From an uncultured Thermotogae bacterium (GTDB lineage Bacteria; Thermotogota; Thermotogae; Mesoaciditogales; Mesoaciditogaceae), in assembly GCA_913056255.1 (NCBI GenBank), contig CAJXLN010000019.1, positions 1-32,929 on the forward strand: 32,929 bases of DNA, given 5' to 3'. The translations under genes were made by a program, and so were the position numbers. This document shows, in pieces, positions 1 through 6,454 of this stretch; the first letter of the stretch is position 1; each line of letters starts with the position of its first letter. The notes beneath the pieces were generated by a model that saw only the letters and a program-made list of their open reading frames with translations, was not told where the DNA came from and searched no databases.

Positions 1-40
1 AATTTTTCGTTGTTCTTCGATTTTTCAAATCTCTTCAAAA

Positions 41-677
41 AATAGACTTTATCCTTTATAAGGAGGCTTTCAAAAAAAGAAAGTATATTTCTACTTTCTC
101 CCTTTACCACTTAAGAAGTGGATCTTTTGGCCTTTATACCGGCCTTTCAGTCCCATCTATTATAAACTCAAGACTGGTTTCTTTCAAAATATCCTCTAAA
201 TCGCTTACCTTGCGATCCGACAATTCCACCTTGTACTTGTATCCGAGCGCTTTATCCAAACATGGTGTAAGCCTTTGTATCCATTTGCATGCCATTGGCT
301 GATTCATTCCGAAAATGTATGCTTGTACTTCTTGGAGCGGGTATATCTTGAAATAAAACAAAATAAACAGCAATTTGTTCTCTGCACTTTACATTCACTC
401 TTGGTGCCTTCTGCCTCTTTTCCTTTGTCTTGGCACTGTACGCTGTCTTCTATTCCTTTCTTCAAGACTTTCTTCATATGCTTGTTTAAACTTCACCGTC
501 AACGATTCAAATCCTGCTTTGATCAATCCGCTAAAACTACTAAGAATCCCCGGCTTGTTTTCAATATCTTTATATTTGAGCATAGTGGTTATTCTCGCCT
601 CTGATTCTTAATTTCAGACTCAAATCTATTTTAACATTATTCCAGTTTAATTCATACTGCTATGAATAAAGTCTATT
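41..677 (-). mobile_element. Deleted insertion sequence with both ends
   Basis: The element is bounded by inverted ends: AATAGACTTTATCC at 41-54 reads inward on the plus strand, and its complement GAATAAAGTCTATT lies at 664-677 (13 of 14 bases match). Between them is the N-terminal half of a DDE-type transposase on the minus strand. The catalytic half is missing, because only about 70 bases separate the DGTERPV motif from the left end. The element is therefore an internally deleted, non-autonomous copy of roughly 640 bases. No convincing target duplication is visible at the flanks. The right end, including the region upstream of the transposase start, recurs at 6455-6543. Confidence 0.7.
107..583 (-). 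pseudogene. Transposase fragment, IS5-like DDE superfamily
   Basis: The start at 583 gives MLKYKDIENKPGIL, followed by a basic stretch and the helix-turn-helix-like segment QPMACKWIQRLTPCLDKALG. It then reaches FIIDGTERPV, the first catalytic Asp motif of the DDE_Tnp_4 type. The frame is unbroken, but it carries stop codons at 395-397, 389-391 and 134-136. After the last stop RPKDPLLKW can still be read, as expected after DGTERPV in this family. The rest of the catalytic domain is absent. It cannot encode a working transposase. Family placement rests on recognised motifs, not on a search. Confidence 0.75.
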
Positions 678-1029
678 GAACACCGTTCACTTTAATACGT
701 GTACTACGTTCCGAACAGGCATTACTAAAGAGGCAGTAGGAATAAAGGTGTTGGCTCATGATCTTGTGACTTTCGGAAACATATCATCCGGATTGCCAAA
801 GAACAGAAAGTTGGATATCGTCACTTTATGATTCTAAATCGTCGGACACACTAATTATTTTTTAAATTTACTTACTCCTAATGTGCGTGAAGATTAAGGA
901 CTTAACCCTGAAGACATAATGAAAATGTCGAAAGATTCATTTAGCCTTGTGTAATCATAGTTAGATATGCCTTTACAAAGAAAGCCCATGCAACTTATCG
1001 CAATATTAACACCTTCCAAAGTTCATTTC
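678..1029. other. Gene-free remnant between IS and first attC-like site
   Basis: About 350 bases lie here with no open frame that I can assign. By position, the minus-strand sequence below 1030 would be the next cassette after the attC-like site, cut short by the IS. Short translated pieces on either strand were not recognised. Confidence 0.5.
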
Positions 1030-1120
1030 GCCTAACGTTTTTGTGTGTATGCGAAGTGCGAGGCAAAGCCGAGCATTTGGATGAGAGCTTAGCCCCAACC
1101 GCATACACCGTGTTATCTGC
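1030..1120 (-). other. attC-like recombination site 1
   Basis: On the minus strand the site opens with GCAGATAAC (1120-1112) and closes with GTTAGGC (1036-1030), the latter fitting the integron R' consensus GTTRRRY. Between them are a 9-bp outer stem (GTGTATGCG at 1045-1053 with CGCATACAC at 1100-1108) and an inner stem of 7 of 8 pairs (1062-1069 with 1087-1094). This near-palindrome of about 90 bases with short conserved ends matches how attC sites are built. It lies directly after the stop of the 1137-2219 gene. Confidence 0.7.
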
Positions 1121-1136
1121 TGTAGGTTGCAACATC

Positions 1137-2219
1137 CTATCTAACCTCTATTGAGAGATCATCTGGTCCATAGCCAAAGAGTGCTAGAATATCTCTTGAA
1201 AGTTTTACTATGCTATTCGCACTAAGATGGACTTCAACATATATGTCTGTTCCCTTTATTTGCTCGGGGATCCTTAACTCACCTGGGGATTTAGTAAAAT
1301 AAGGTCTCTTGCGACCAACTAAATTTAGAACTTGTTCGAAACTATTTCTGTGAGTATTGACCATAATATTGCACATCTTCATAAGCATATCTTTCCAAGA
1401 CCTTACTTCATATCTTGTACCTTTGAAAACAAAAGCGATGATAGACTTTCCGGTATAGCTTTTTCCTGTTTGAGCGCCTGCTGGCCTTTTAAGAGATGGG
1501 CGTATCGTTGATTTAGTTGGTTTGTATCCTGTTTTTTCAATCGTCTCAATTTTCTCAACATAGGAGTATAAAAAGGCCTCAACAGTGTTGCTATTTGGTT
1601 TGTAACCACATAGTTTTTCTGTAGTTTCAGCCAGCAATTCAATAATAGATTCATCCGGCTCTTTTATCAATTTATCCCAAGCTTTTGGCAATGTAGATTT
1701 TATCAAATACATTTTTTGTCTGCTTTTATAAATATTTTCTGCATTTTTTATTGCTTCACCAGAAATAACATTTTCTTTGGAGAGAAAATCAATGAACTTA
1801 TGTGTTATATCTTCAGCGTCTTGGTCGTAAATTTCTATAGTGTAGAATTTCCTTTGTTCCCAACTCCCTTCATAAAGGGGTAAATAGAACCACCACGTAA
1901 TTCCATTTGTTAGGACTGCAAGCTTTACACCTTCTTTGAAAGAGTAATTTAAAAGTTGCTCTTGGTGTTTTTCTAAATCCTCTCCAATCTTTTTTACTTC
2001 AATAAAGACTTTGTTATAGTTGCCATATCTCAAAGAATAATCTACTCTTTTCCCTTCAACAGAATATTCTGGATGGACTTCATCTATGTTTAATGGAACC
2101 CAGTTCAGAGACGACAATATAGGCAAAATAACGGCTTGTTTAGTAGCTGCTTCATCAAATGAAACGAGGCGTCTATCTGATTTTAGCTTCTTTATCAGTT
2201 TCAATAATTCTTCTTCCAT
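1137..2219 (-). CDS. HsdR N-terminal-domain-like protein (orphan nuclease-like)
   Basis: This 360-residue protein resembles stand-alone versions of the type I restriction enzyme R-subunit N-terminal domain (HSDR_N_2). Around residues 55-77 it reads RVDYSL, then VFIEVKK, which is the D...ExK core of the PD-(D/E)XK nuclease fold. A conserved LAVLTNGITWWFY segment follows. The last 100 residues form a second, compact region (YEVRSWKDMLMKMCN to the end) that I cannot name. No methylase, specificity subunit or helicase part is nearby, so it is not a complete restriction system. It is the only gene between two attC-type boundaries (GTTATCTGC at 2254-2246 and its complement at 1120-1112), so it looks like the cargo of one cassette. 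The start is ATG at 2219, a short distance inside the cassette. Confidence 0.7.
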   Translation of the reverse strand: MEEELLKLIKKLKSDRRLVSFDEAATKQAVILPILSSLNWVPLNIDEVHPEYSVEGKRVDYSLRYGNYNKVFIEVKKIGEDLEKHQEQLLNYSFKEGVKLAVLTNGITWWFYLPLYEGSWEQRKFYTIEIYDQDAEDITHKFIDFLSKENVISGEAIKNAENIYKSRQKMYLIKSTLPKAWDKLIKEPDESIIELLAETTEKLCGYKPNSNTVEAFLYSYVEKIETIEKTGYKPTKSTIRPSLKRPAGAQTGKSYTGKSIIAFVFKGTRYEVRSWKDMLMKMCNIMVNTHRNSFEQVLNLVGRKRPYFTKSPGELRIPEQIKGTDIYVEVHLSANSIVKLSRDILALFGYGPDDLSIEVR

Positions 2220-2245
2220 TTCTTAACCTCTCTTTGCAACCAATT

Positions 2246-2322
2246 GCAGATAACGAGTTGTTTACGAATCAAAGGTTCGTCTATTCCAAAATATGCCTGG
2301 GGTTTACGAACTTTTAGTTCGT
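2246..2322. other. Cassette boundary plus two recombinase-type dyads
   Basis: The minus-strand GTTATCTGC (2254-2246) is the exact partner of the R'' end of attC-like site 1 and marks the 5' edge of the cassette. Beside it are two 20-base elements of the same design, TTTACGAA-N6-GTTCGT, at 2261-2280 and 2303-2322. Each is an inverted repeat with a short spacer. They sit between the cassette edge and the 3' end of the recombinase pseudogene at 2332. By design and position they could be binding sites for that recombinase, or an attI-like site. This is inference. Confidence 0.45.
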
Positions 2323-2331
2323 TTATCTCTT

Positions 2332-3420
2332 TCATGATTTTCTCCTGAGTAGTCTATCGAGAGGACTATGTATCCGTGCCAAATCCTTGCGCATCACATG
2401 AGTATAAATCTGGGTCGTCTCTGCTCGCTTATGCCCTAATAACTCCTGAATATACCTTAGATCCGTTCCAGATTTTAAGAGATGAGTGGCGAAGCTGTGC
2501 CGTAAGGTATGAACAGATACCTTCTTCTGTATTCCAGCCCTTCTTACCGCCCTTTCAAAGATTTTCTCAACAGAACGCGTAGTTAGATGACCTTTGTCTT
2601 TTCCTCCAGGGAAGAGCCATTTTCCCTTAGGTCTATAAGTTCTCCAATACTCCCAGAGTGCCCGAAGAGTTACTTCTGAAAGCACTGTATAGCGGTCCTT
2701 TTACTCTTTCCCACCGCGAACCTTTAATAGATGTCGATCCTTATCTATGTCCGCAATCTGAAGTTTAACAGCTTCACTAACTCGGAATCCTGTTGAGTAA
2801 ATTAGCATCAAGAGTGTCCTGTGCTTTAGGTTCCGAACCACCTACAGAATCTTTAAGACTTCTTCTTCACTTAGCACCGAAGGCAACTTTCGTTCCTTTC
2901 GGGGTCTAGGGATTTCTCCACTAACCTCTATTCTCTTCAATACGCGACCATAAAAGAATTTCACACCGCTTACCGCTTGATTATGGTAAGCCCTTGATAC
3001 TTTCTCCTTCTGGATGAGATAAAGAAGATATTCCCGGATATGATTCCCATTCAATTCTCTTAGGTCTTTCCCCAAATATCGGAGATAACGATCAATGTGG
3101 TGTAGATAAGCTTTTCGGGTCCCCCAGCTATATCTCCTTAACTTAAGTGCTCTCTTCACTGCCTCAATAATTTCAGCCTGAGGTCCTAGCTGGGAATCCA
3201 TCTTGGAATAACTAGCATCTCGCAAAGCAAGATTTATATAGACCTTCTCATCGCCAAAAATTCTTAAGAGCTCCTTAAGGACGCCAGGCGCGTTAGGAAG
3301 GCTCCAAAATCTCTCCTCTGGATGCCATCTCCGTCCCTTGATTGCCTTAATCTTTTCTACAAAGATTGGGTTATAAGGAAAAGATACCTTAATTCTGCCC
3401 GATTCCTCTTTTAAAAATCC
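2332..3420 (-). pseudogene. Tyrosine recombinase/integrase with two nonsense codons
   Basis: One frame of 363 codons runs from 3420 to 2332, broken by TAG at 2842-2844 and TAA at 2701-2703, with no frameshift. The N-terminal part (about 3408-3230) reads RIKVSFPYNP and RRWHPEERFWSLP, which resembles the HARP-like domain seen in front of some Xer-type integrases. A SAM-like core-binding domain follows (SWGTRKAYLHHIDRYLRYLG). The catalytic domain keeps Arg in [25 protein letters not shown], the [15 protein letters not shown] segment with the nucleophilic Tyr, and ends [14 protein letters not shown], an ending also seen in IntI-like enzymes. The extra patch typical of true IntI is absent. There is no clear start codon after the upstream stop at 3421-3423. 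The gene is read in the same direction as the cassettes. Likely dead unless stops are read through. Confidence 0.8.
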
Positions 3421-3696
3421 TTATCCCTGGCTTCATACTATCCATAATAGTAGGCCTTCTGCTTTCTCTCAACTTCCTTTGTAATTCATCAGTTTTTTTG
3501 CTGCATACCGTAGTTTAATACGGAAAACTTTCATGGCAACTCTTTTCTCAAAATTTCACTTTTTCTCATACTCATAATTAAGCCTTCTAACTATTTTAGA
3601 ACATTCCACTTCTAGAAGCAAGGAAATTTCATATAACCTCCAGCATAAAAGAAGTTTTGCGATACTAAAAAATATTCAGGAAGGGCAAGGGGGCTT
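3421..3696. other. Unassigned spacer upstream of the recombinase
   Basis: About 275 bases lie here without an assignable gene on either strand. A short dyad CCGTA-N6-TACGG lies at 3508-3523. A strong ribosome-binding sequence (GGAGGTTATATG, minus strand) leads only into a six-codon frame. This stretch may be a broken cassette or the original upstream region of the recombinase. Confidence 0.4.
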
Positions 3697-3729
3697 TAAC
3701 CTGTAGCGTATATGCTGTGTTAGGCGAAG
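3697..3729 (-). other. Half attC-like site 2 (truncated)
   Basis: On the minus strand CTTCGCCTAAC (3729-3719) is an R''-type end, followed by ACAGCATATACGCTACAGG. It is complementary at 9 of 10 bases to the cassette start GTTATGCGAA at 4123-4114, as expected for the two ends of one cassette. The partner R' end and second stem arm were not found further down, so the site seems cut. Confidence 0.5.
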
Positions 3730-3737
3730 TTTTCCAC

Positions 3738-3854
3738 TCATTGTGACTCTCTTAACTCCTCCTTACTTATACCTGCTTGTTTTAGAATTTCAAGTAACGT
3801 TCCCTTTGGTAAATCTCTTTTATGAAGAGGAGTAAGGGATGGAATTTTAGACAT
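3738..3854 (-). pseudogene. hicA: HicA toxin with internal deletion
   Basis: The ATG at 3854 overlaps the hicB stop. The 38-residue product starts MSKIPSLTP, which is the usual HicA N-terminus. It jumps directly to LHKRDLPKGTLLEILKQAG, which is the usual C-terminal end of HicA. About thirty residues in the middle are missing, including the GSHxxF segment with the catalytic His of the mRNA interferase. The frame stays open, so this looks like a clean in-frame deletion. The toxin should be inactive. The order hicB-hicA with overlapping codons matches one of the two known arrangements of the module. Confidence 0.75.
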
Positions 3855-4080
3855 GAGCCCCTACTGTTAGGGTATACTCTAAAGTCCCTTCCTCCGTTGG
3901 TATCTCTTCACCATGCTCCTTTAAGCTTTCTATGTATAACTCAATAGCTTCTTTTGCCATCTCTATTGCTTCTTCTATTGTGTCCCCATAGGTTACACAG
4001 CCAGGAAGAGAGGGAACTATCACAGTATAACCGCCATCAGATTCTTTTCTGAGCAGGATTCTATAACTTAATGTTTTCAT
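3847..4080 (-). CDS. hicB: HicB family antitoxin
   Basis: This 77-residue protein has the HicB core: YRILLRKESDGGYTVIVPSLPGCVTYGDTIEEA with the PSLPGC and T(I/Y)EEA motifs. A helix (MAKEAIELYIESLKEHGE) and a short C-terminal strand follow. It has the partial RNase H-like fold of HicB antitoxins but no appended DNA-binding domain. A weak Shine-Dalgarno sequence (GAGGTGAT) precedes the ATG. It is intact although its toxin partner is deleted, so it may now be a solitary antitoxin. It is the cargo of an attC-bounded cassette (about 4122-3719). Confidence 0.85.
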   Translation of the reverse strand: MKTLSYRILLRKESDGGYTVIVPSLPGCVTYGDTIEEAIEMAKEAIELYIESLKEHGEEIPTEEGTLEYTLTVGAHV

Positions 4081-4113
4081 ATTATCACCTCATACAGCAT
4101 AGTGTATAAAAAT

Positions 4114-4199
4114 TTCGCATAACGGTACCACTGTCTGTGGAGCCACCTAAAAGTGGTTTGAGTGAGCGAAGCGAACCATAAACACAGTGTTAGCCGAAG
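4114..4199 (-). other. attC-like recombination site 3
   Basis: On the minus strand the site opens with CTTCGGCTAAC (4199-4189) and closes with GTTATGCGAA (4123-4114). An outer stem pairs CACTGT at 4129-4134 with ACAGTG at 4184-4189, and an inner hairpin pairs CCAC (4143-4146) with GTGG (4153-4156). Size (86 bases), ends and palindromic build match attC sites. It separates the TIR-like gene from hicBA. Confidence 0.65.
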
Positions 4200-4214
4200 T
4201 AGCCACAATTATAT

Positions 4215-4993
4215 TCATATTGCTTTATTTAAATCTATGTTCATCCCGTCCGTCTTTAATTCTTTCGATAGCGCAAGCCTCCAAGAGTCGGATTCATCGA
4301 TCGGAATAAACACAACACCTTGATAATCAGATGGAATTTCGACATTCTCCTTGTACAACGCAACAACTCGATCCCGTCCAAGAGCACCAATGAAATATCC
4401 AAGTTCAAAGATCACATTTTGACGAGCTCTGTGCGAGAGATTTTGGGGAGTTTCAGACGGTGCTCCAATATCATCGGGAGTAAGAAAAACAATTGCAAAA
4501 CTAACGTCGGCATGATCTTCAAATTTTTCAATGATCGTTCGCCCCTTACTTGGCTGCTCATGAAGAATGACATCTACAAGACTGAGCTTTTCAACAAAAC
4601 GGGCTGTGGCTTCTCGCGTTGCTTCATCATGTCCGTGTACGATAAAGACTTTGCTGGAAAGTATTTTCTCTCCTTTAGCCCTTGCAGTCTCCTTTAGTGT
4701 CTCAGCCTTTGCTTCTTTAGCAATTTTCAAAGCAGCTTGGATACAACCTAACACTCTTTGTGCTCTGATGACTGGTAAAAATAAGGTCCACTTTTATCGC
4801 TTTCTATTCCTTTCTTGAGACTTTCAGCAAGTTTCCCAAGGGATTCTATTGCACTTAAACTTCGCATTCTCCATGAAACATATTCAGACTGTAATTTTCC
4901 GTTATATCCCTTACCCATATTACCGCCGTGAGGTGCAAGCTTCTTACCTTCCTCAACCAACTTTTCCAAATTTTGTATAATTCCCTGATCCAT
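4215..4993 (-). pseudogene. TIR-like nucleotide-binding protein, split by a frameshift
   Basis: Two overlapping frames make up one recognisable protein. The first (4993-4748, 81 residues) is the N-terminal helical part and ends SSEHKEC. The second (4754-4215, 179 residues) starts at GTG with VLGCIQAALKIAKEA and holds the C-terminal domain: KVFIVHGHDEATREATARFVEKL, then ILHEQPSKGRTIIEKFE, FAIVFLTPDDIG and ARQNVIFELGYFIGALGRDRV. These match the predicted nucleotide-binding TIR-like domain (PF10137). The join would be repaired by one extra A in the AAA run at 4757-4759, giving HKRVLGC. The overlap GTGTTAG could instead allow coupled re-initiation, giving two polypeptides. Related TIR-like proteins act in anti-phage defence by degrading NAD+ (family knowledge). 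The catalytic Glu is probably that of IFELGYF. Confidence 0.75.
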
Positions 4994-5029
4994 AATCTCA
5001 CTTAACCTTTGCTTCTACTGTGTGGCCAT

Positions 5030-5096
5030 TTCGCTTAACTCCGGTATACCCGAATTCAAGTTCGTATATCCTTCCACTTTGGCGTTATATCCGAAG
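5030..5096 (-). other. attC-like recombination site 4 (short)
   Basis: On the minus strand CTTCGGATATAAC (5096-5084) opens and GTTAAGCGAA (5039-5030) closes a 67-base element. Its middle holds a hairpin with CGAA-TTCAAG-TTCG and flanking partial pairing (GGTATA with TATATCC). It is less regular than sites 1 and 3. It marks the 5' side of the TIR-like cassette. Confidence 0.5.
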
Positions 5097-5163
5097 TGTT
5101 TGCTTTCCAAATTAGTTTTTAAACGTATCTCCACTTTTTGTTATACTTCTCTTTTTCTCTTTC

Positions 5164-5191
5164 ATTATATCCTTTTATCGGGAATTTTCAA
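5164..5191 (-). promoter_or_regulatory. Candidate promoter reading into the cassettes
   Basis: On the minus strand TTGAAA (5191-5186) and TATAAT (5169-5164) are separated by 16 bases. The predicted transcript crosses attC-like site 4 and enters the TIR-like gene and then hicBA. By position it is comparable to the cassette promoter of an integron. Confidence 0.5.
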
Positions 5192-5321
5192 GTTGAGATG
5201 TAAGAATGATTTCCTTCAATCGCTTTAGTGGTCTGTCCCTGTTGAAACTTACTAACTGGCAAGAGGTATGGAGTTTGTGCGATAAGTTCTGTAATGCTTC
5301 CCGTAAAACGATACACTAAAA

Positions 5322-5339
5322 AATATGTTATAACATATT
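5322..5339. repeat. Perfect 18-bp palindrome
   Basis: AATATGTTA at 5322-5330 is followed directly by its complement TAACATATT at 5331-5339. It ends 9 bases before the CRISPR repeat remnant. It may be an operator or part of an old leader. Confidence 0.5.
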
Positions 5340-5348
5340 ACACTGTTA

Positions 5349-5434
5349 TTCGCGCCTTCACGGGCGTGTGGATTGAAACACTTTTTAGGATCAAATTGGA
5401 AACATCGTATGGCGTCGCGCCCTTCAAGGGCGCG
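5349..5434 (+). CRISPR. CRISPR remnant: one repeat, one spacer, truncated repeat
   Basis: The first unit at 5349-5379 reads TTCGCGCCTTCACGGG and ends CGTGTGGATTGAAAC. This is close to the widespread 32-base repeat ending GTGGATTGAAAC, here one base short and with substitutions. A 34-base spacer follows (5380-5413). The second unit starts cleanly as GTCGCGCCCTTCAAGGGCG (5414-5434), but its GTGGATTGAAAC end is replaced by unrelated sequence. No cas gene is in the window. It is a dead end of an array or an isolated relic. Confidence 0.75.
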
Positions 5435-5658
5435 TTATGTTAAGAGAATTTCTCCGGAATGCACTTAATGGTTCGGGGTCGGATCGGAGAAAGAAGTTGC
5501 GATCTGGTCACATCACTTTGAGTGAGATTCGAATGCACTATTTCTCCATTTTCAACATCCGTGGCTACATGCCCAGGAAAGAAATGAGTTTATCAAAATT
5601 AATTCATTTCCCCTTGAGCAGCTTAGTAAAAATCTGATCTATTCTGATGACAAAATTC
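5435..5658. other. Unassigned stretch between CRISPR relic and folT promoter
   Basis: No convincing gene was seen. A 66-codon open frame at 5437-5637 lacks a ribosome-binding site and any recognisable motif. Confidence 0.4.
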
Positions 5659-5660
5659 TG

Positions 5661-5669
5661 TGATATAAT
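5661..5669 (+). promoter_or_regulatory. Extended -10 promoter of folT
   Basis: The sequence is TGATATAAT, a perfect TATAAT with the TGn extension. No good -35 box lies at 16-18 bases. The start of transcription would be near 5676, giving a leader of about 113 bases. Confidence 0.65.
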
Positions 5670-5700
5670 ATCGGCGAAAACTGAATTTCAAAACCTATAA

Positions 5701-5746
5701 AGGGCGTTGTTTAAACGTTTCCAGCCCTATTAAAACATGGGAAACG
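5701..5746 (+). promoter_or_regulatory. Candidate pseudoknot riboswitch/attenuator in folT leader
   Basis: AGGGC (5701-5705) can pair with GCCCT (5724-5728). CGTTTCC (5716-5722), which lies in the loop of that stem, can pair with GGAAACG (5740-5746). Together they make an H-type pseudoknot with an A-rich third loop (TATTAAAACAT, 5728-5738). The 3' strand of the second stem overlaps the 5' arm of the terminator at 5741-5751, so the two folds exclude each other. It does not match the tetrahydrofolate riboswitch consensus I know. The ligand and the sign of control are unknown. Confidence 0.5.
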
Positions 5747-5772
5747 GGATCTTGGATCCCGTTTCTTTTTTT
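5741..5772 (+). terminator. Intrinsic terminator in folT leader (attenuator)
   Basis: GAAACGGGATC (5741-5751) pairs perfectly with GATCCCGTTTC (5755-5765) around a 3-base loop, and seven T residues follow (5766-5772). It lies between the folT promoter and the folT start codon, so it can act only on the folT transcript. That implies conditional read-through. Confidence 0.85.
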
Positions 5773-5788
5773 GAGGAGGAGGAAGAAA

Positions 5789-6328
5789 ATGCACAAGAAA
5801 ATGGATGTTAAGAGACTGGTGATGAACTCGATGCTCATAGCTCTGAGCGTCATTCTTACAAGGTATCTGTCGATAAGAATATCCTTCTTCGGTGTCGAAG
5901 GCGTAAGGATAGGCTTTGGAGCCCTTCCCATATTCCTTGCAGGGTTCATGTACGAACCTATCGACGGGTTCGTAGTCGGCGCTTTGGCCGACGTCGCTGG
6001 CTTTCTCATAAGCCCGGTGGGCGGTGCGTACATGCCGCAGTTCACCCTTACATCCGCACTTACTGGATGGATACCCGCGATGGTGTACAAATACGCCTTC
6101 AAAAGAAAGATAACCTTCGTGTCGCTTATGATTTCGACCGGCATAGGACAGTTTATAACGGACATAATCATGGTTCCGTACTTTCTCAATTCTCTTTTCG
6201 GGGTTCCCTACGCCGTCCTGATGCCCGCGAGATTTGTCGGATTCCCGATAATGCTCTTCGCTTACCCCGCCATGATAATCGCGATAATGAAACGCGTCCC
6301 GAACTTCGGGGATCAAAAACTCTCTTGA
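5789..6328 (+). CDS. folT: ECF transporter S component, FolT family
   Basis: This 179-residue integral membrane protein is the substrate-binding subunit of an energy-coupling factor transporter and belongs by motif to the folate-type group. After a short basic N-terminus comes LVMNSMLIALSVILTRYLSI. Then follow RIGFGALPIFLAGFMYEPIDG, GALADVAGFLISP and GAYMPQFTLTSALTGWIPA, which are characteristic FolT segments. Further hydrophobic helices follow, for about six in all. The shared ATPases and the T component are not in the window and are expected elsewhere, as in group II ECF systems. The ATG at 5789 is chosen over an upstream in-frame TTG at 5771 because GAGGAGGAGG (5773-5782) is a well-placed ribosome-binding site. 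It is transcribed alone from its own attenuated leader. Folate specificity is inferred from similarity. Confidence 0.85.
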   Translation: MHKKMDVKRLVMNSMLIALSVILTRYLSIRISFFGVEGVRIGFGALPIFLAGFMYEPIDGFVVGALADVAGFLISPVGGAYMPQFTLTSALTGWIPAMVYKYAFKRKITFVSLMISTGIGQFITDIIMVPYFLNSLFGVPYAVLMPARFVGFPIMLFAYPAMIIAIMKRVPNFGDQKLS

Positions 6329-6454
6329 ATTTTGGCAAAGTGATCGGTTGAATCGATTCCTTAGAAGTCTTGCAGAATGACAAATTCCCCCTTTCTGTTG
6401 TCAGAACAATCCCTTTAGGATTGAATGTCAAACGGCGAAGTGGGTAATATTTTT
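6329..6454. other. Spacer downstream of folT
   Basis: No gene was seen. A small inverted repeat CAATCC-CTTTA-GGATTG occurs near 6410-6426. The complementary strand carries TGTCATTCTGCAAGAC, reminiscent of a dispersed intergenic motif in many bacteria, but one copy is not enough to call a repeat. Confidence 0.3.

Noticed and set aside
2332-3225. Two separate recombinase genes
   Set aside because: Both parts, and the segment between the stops, lie in one continuous frame with recombinase motifs throughout, so this is one gene with nonsense codons.
5437-5637. 66-codon open frame after the CRISPR relic
   Set aside because: It begins inside the truncated repeat region, has no ribosome-binding site and shows no motif.
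5711-6316. 201-codon open frame antisense to folT, and a 164-codon one at 5695-6189
   Set aside because: Both are mirror frames of the folT gene. Their products have no recognisable domain and no ribosome-binding site, while folT has strong family motifs.
6345-6400. Dispersed intergenic repeat suggested by TGTCATTCTGCAAGAC on the minus strand
   Set aside because: Only one copy is in the window. Similarity to known dispersed motifs is too short to call.
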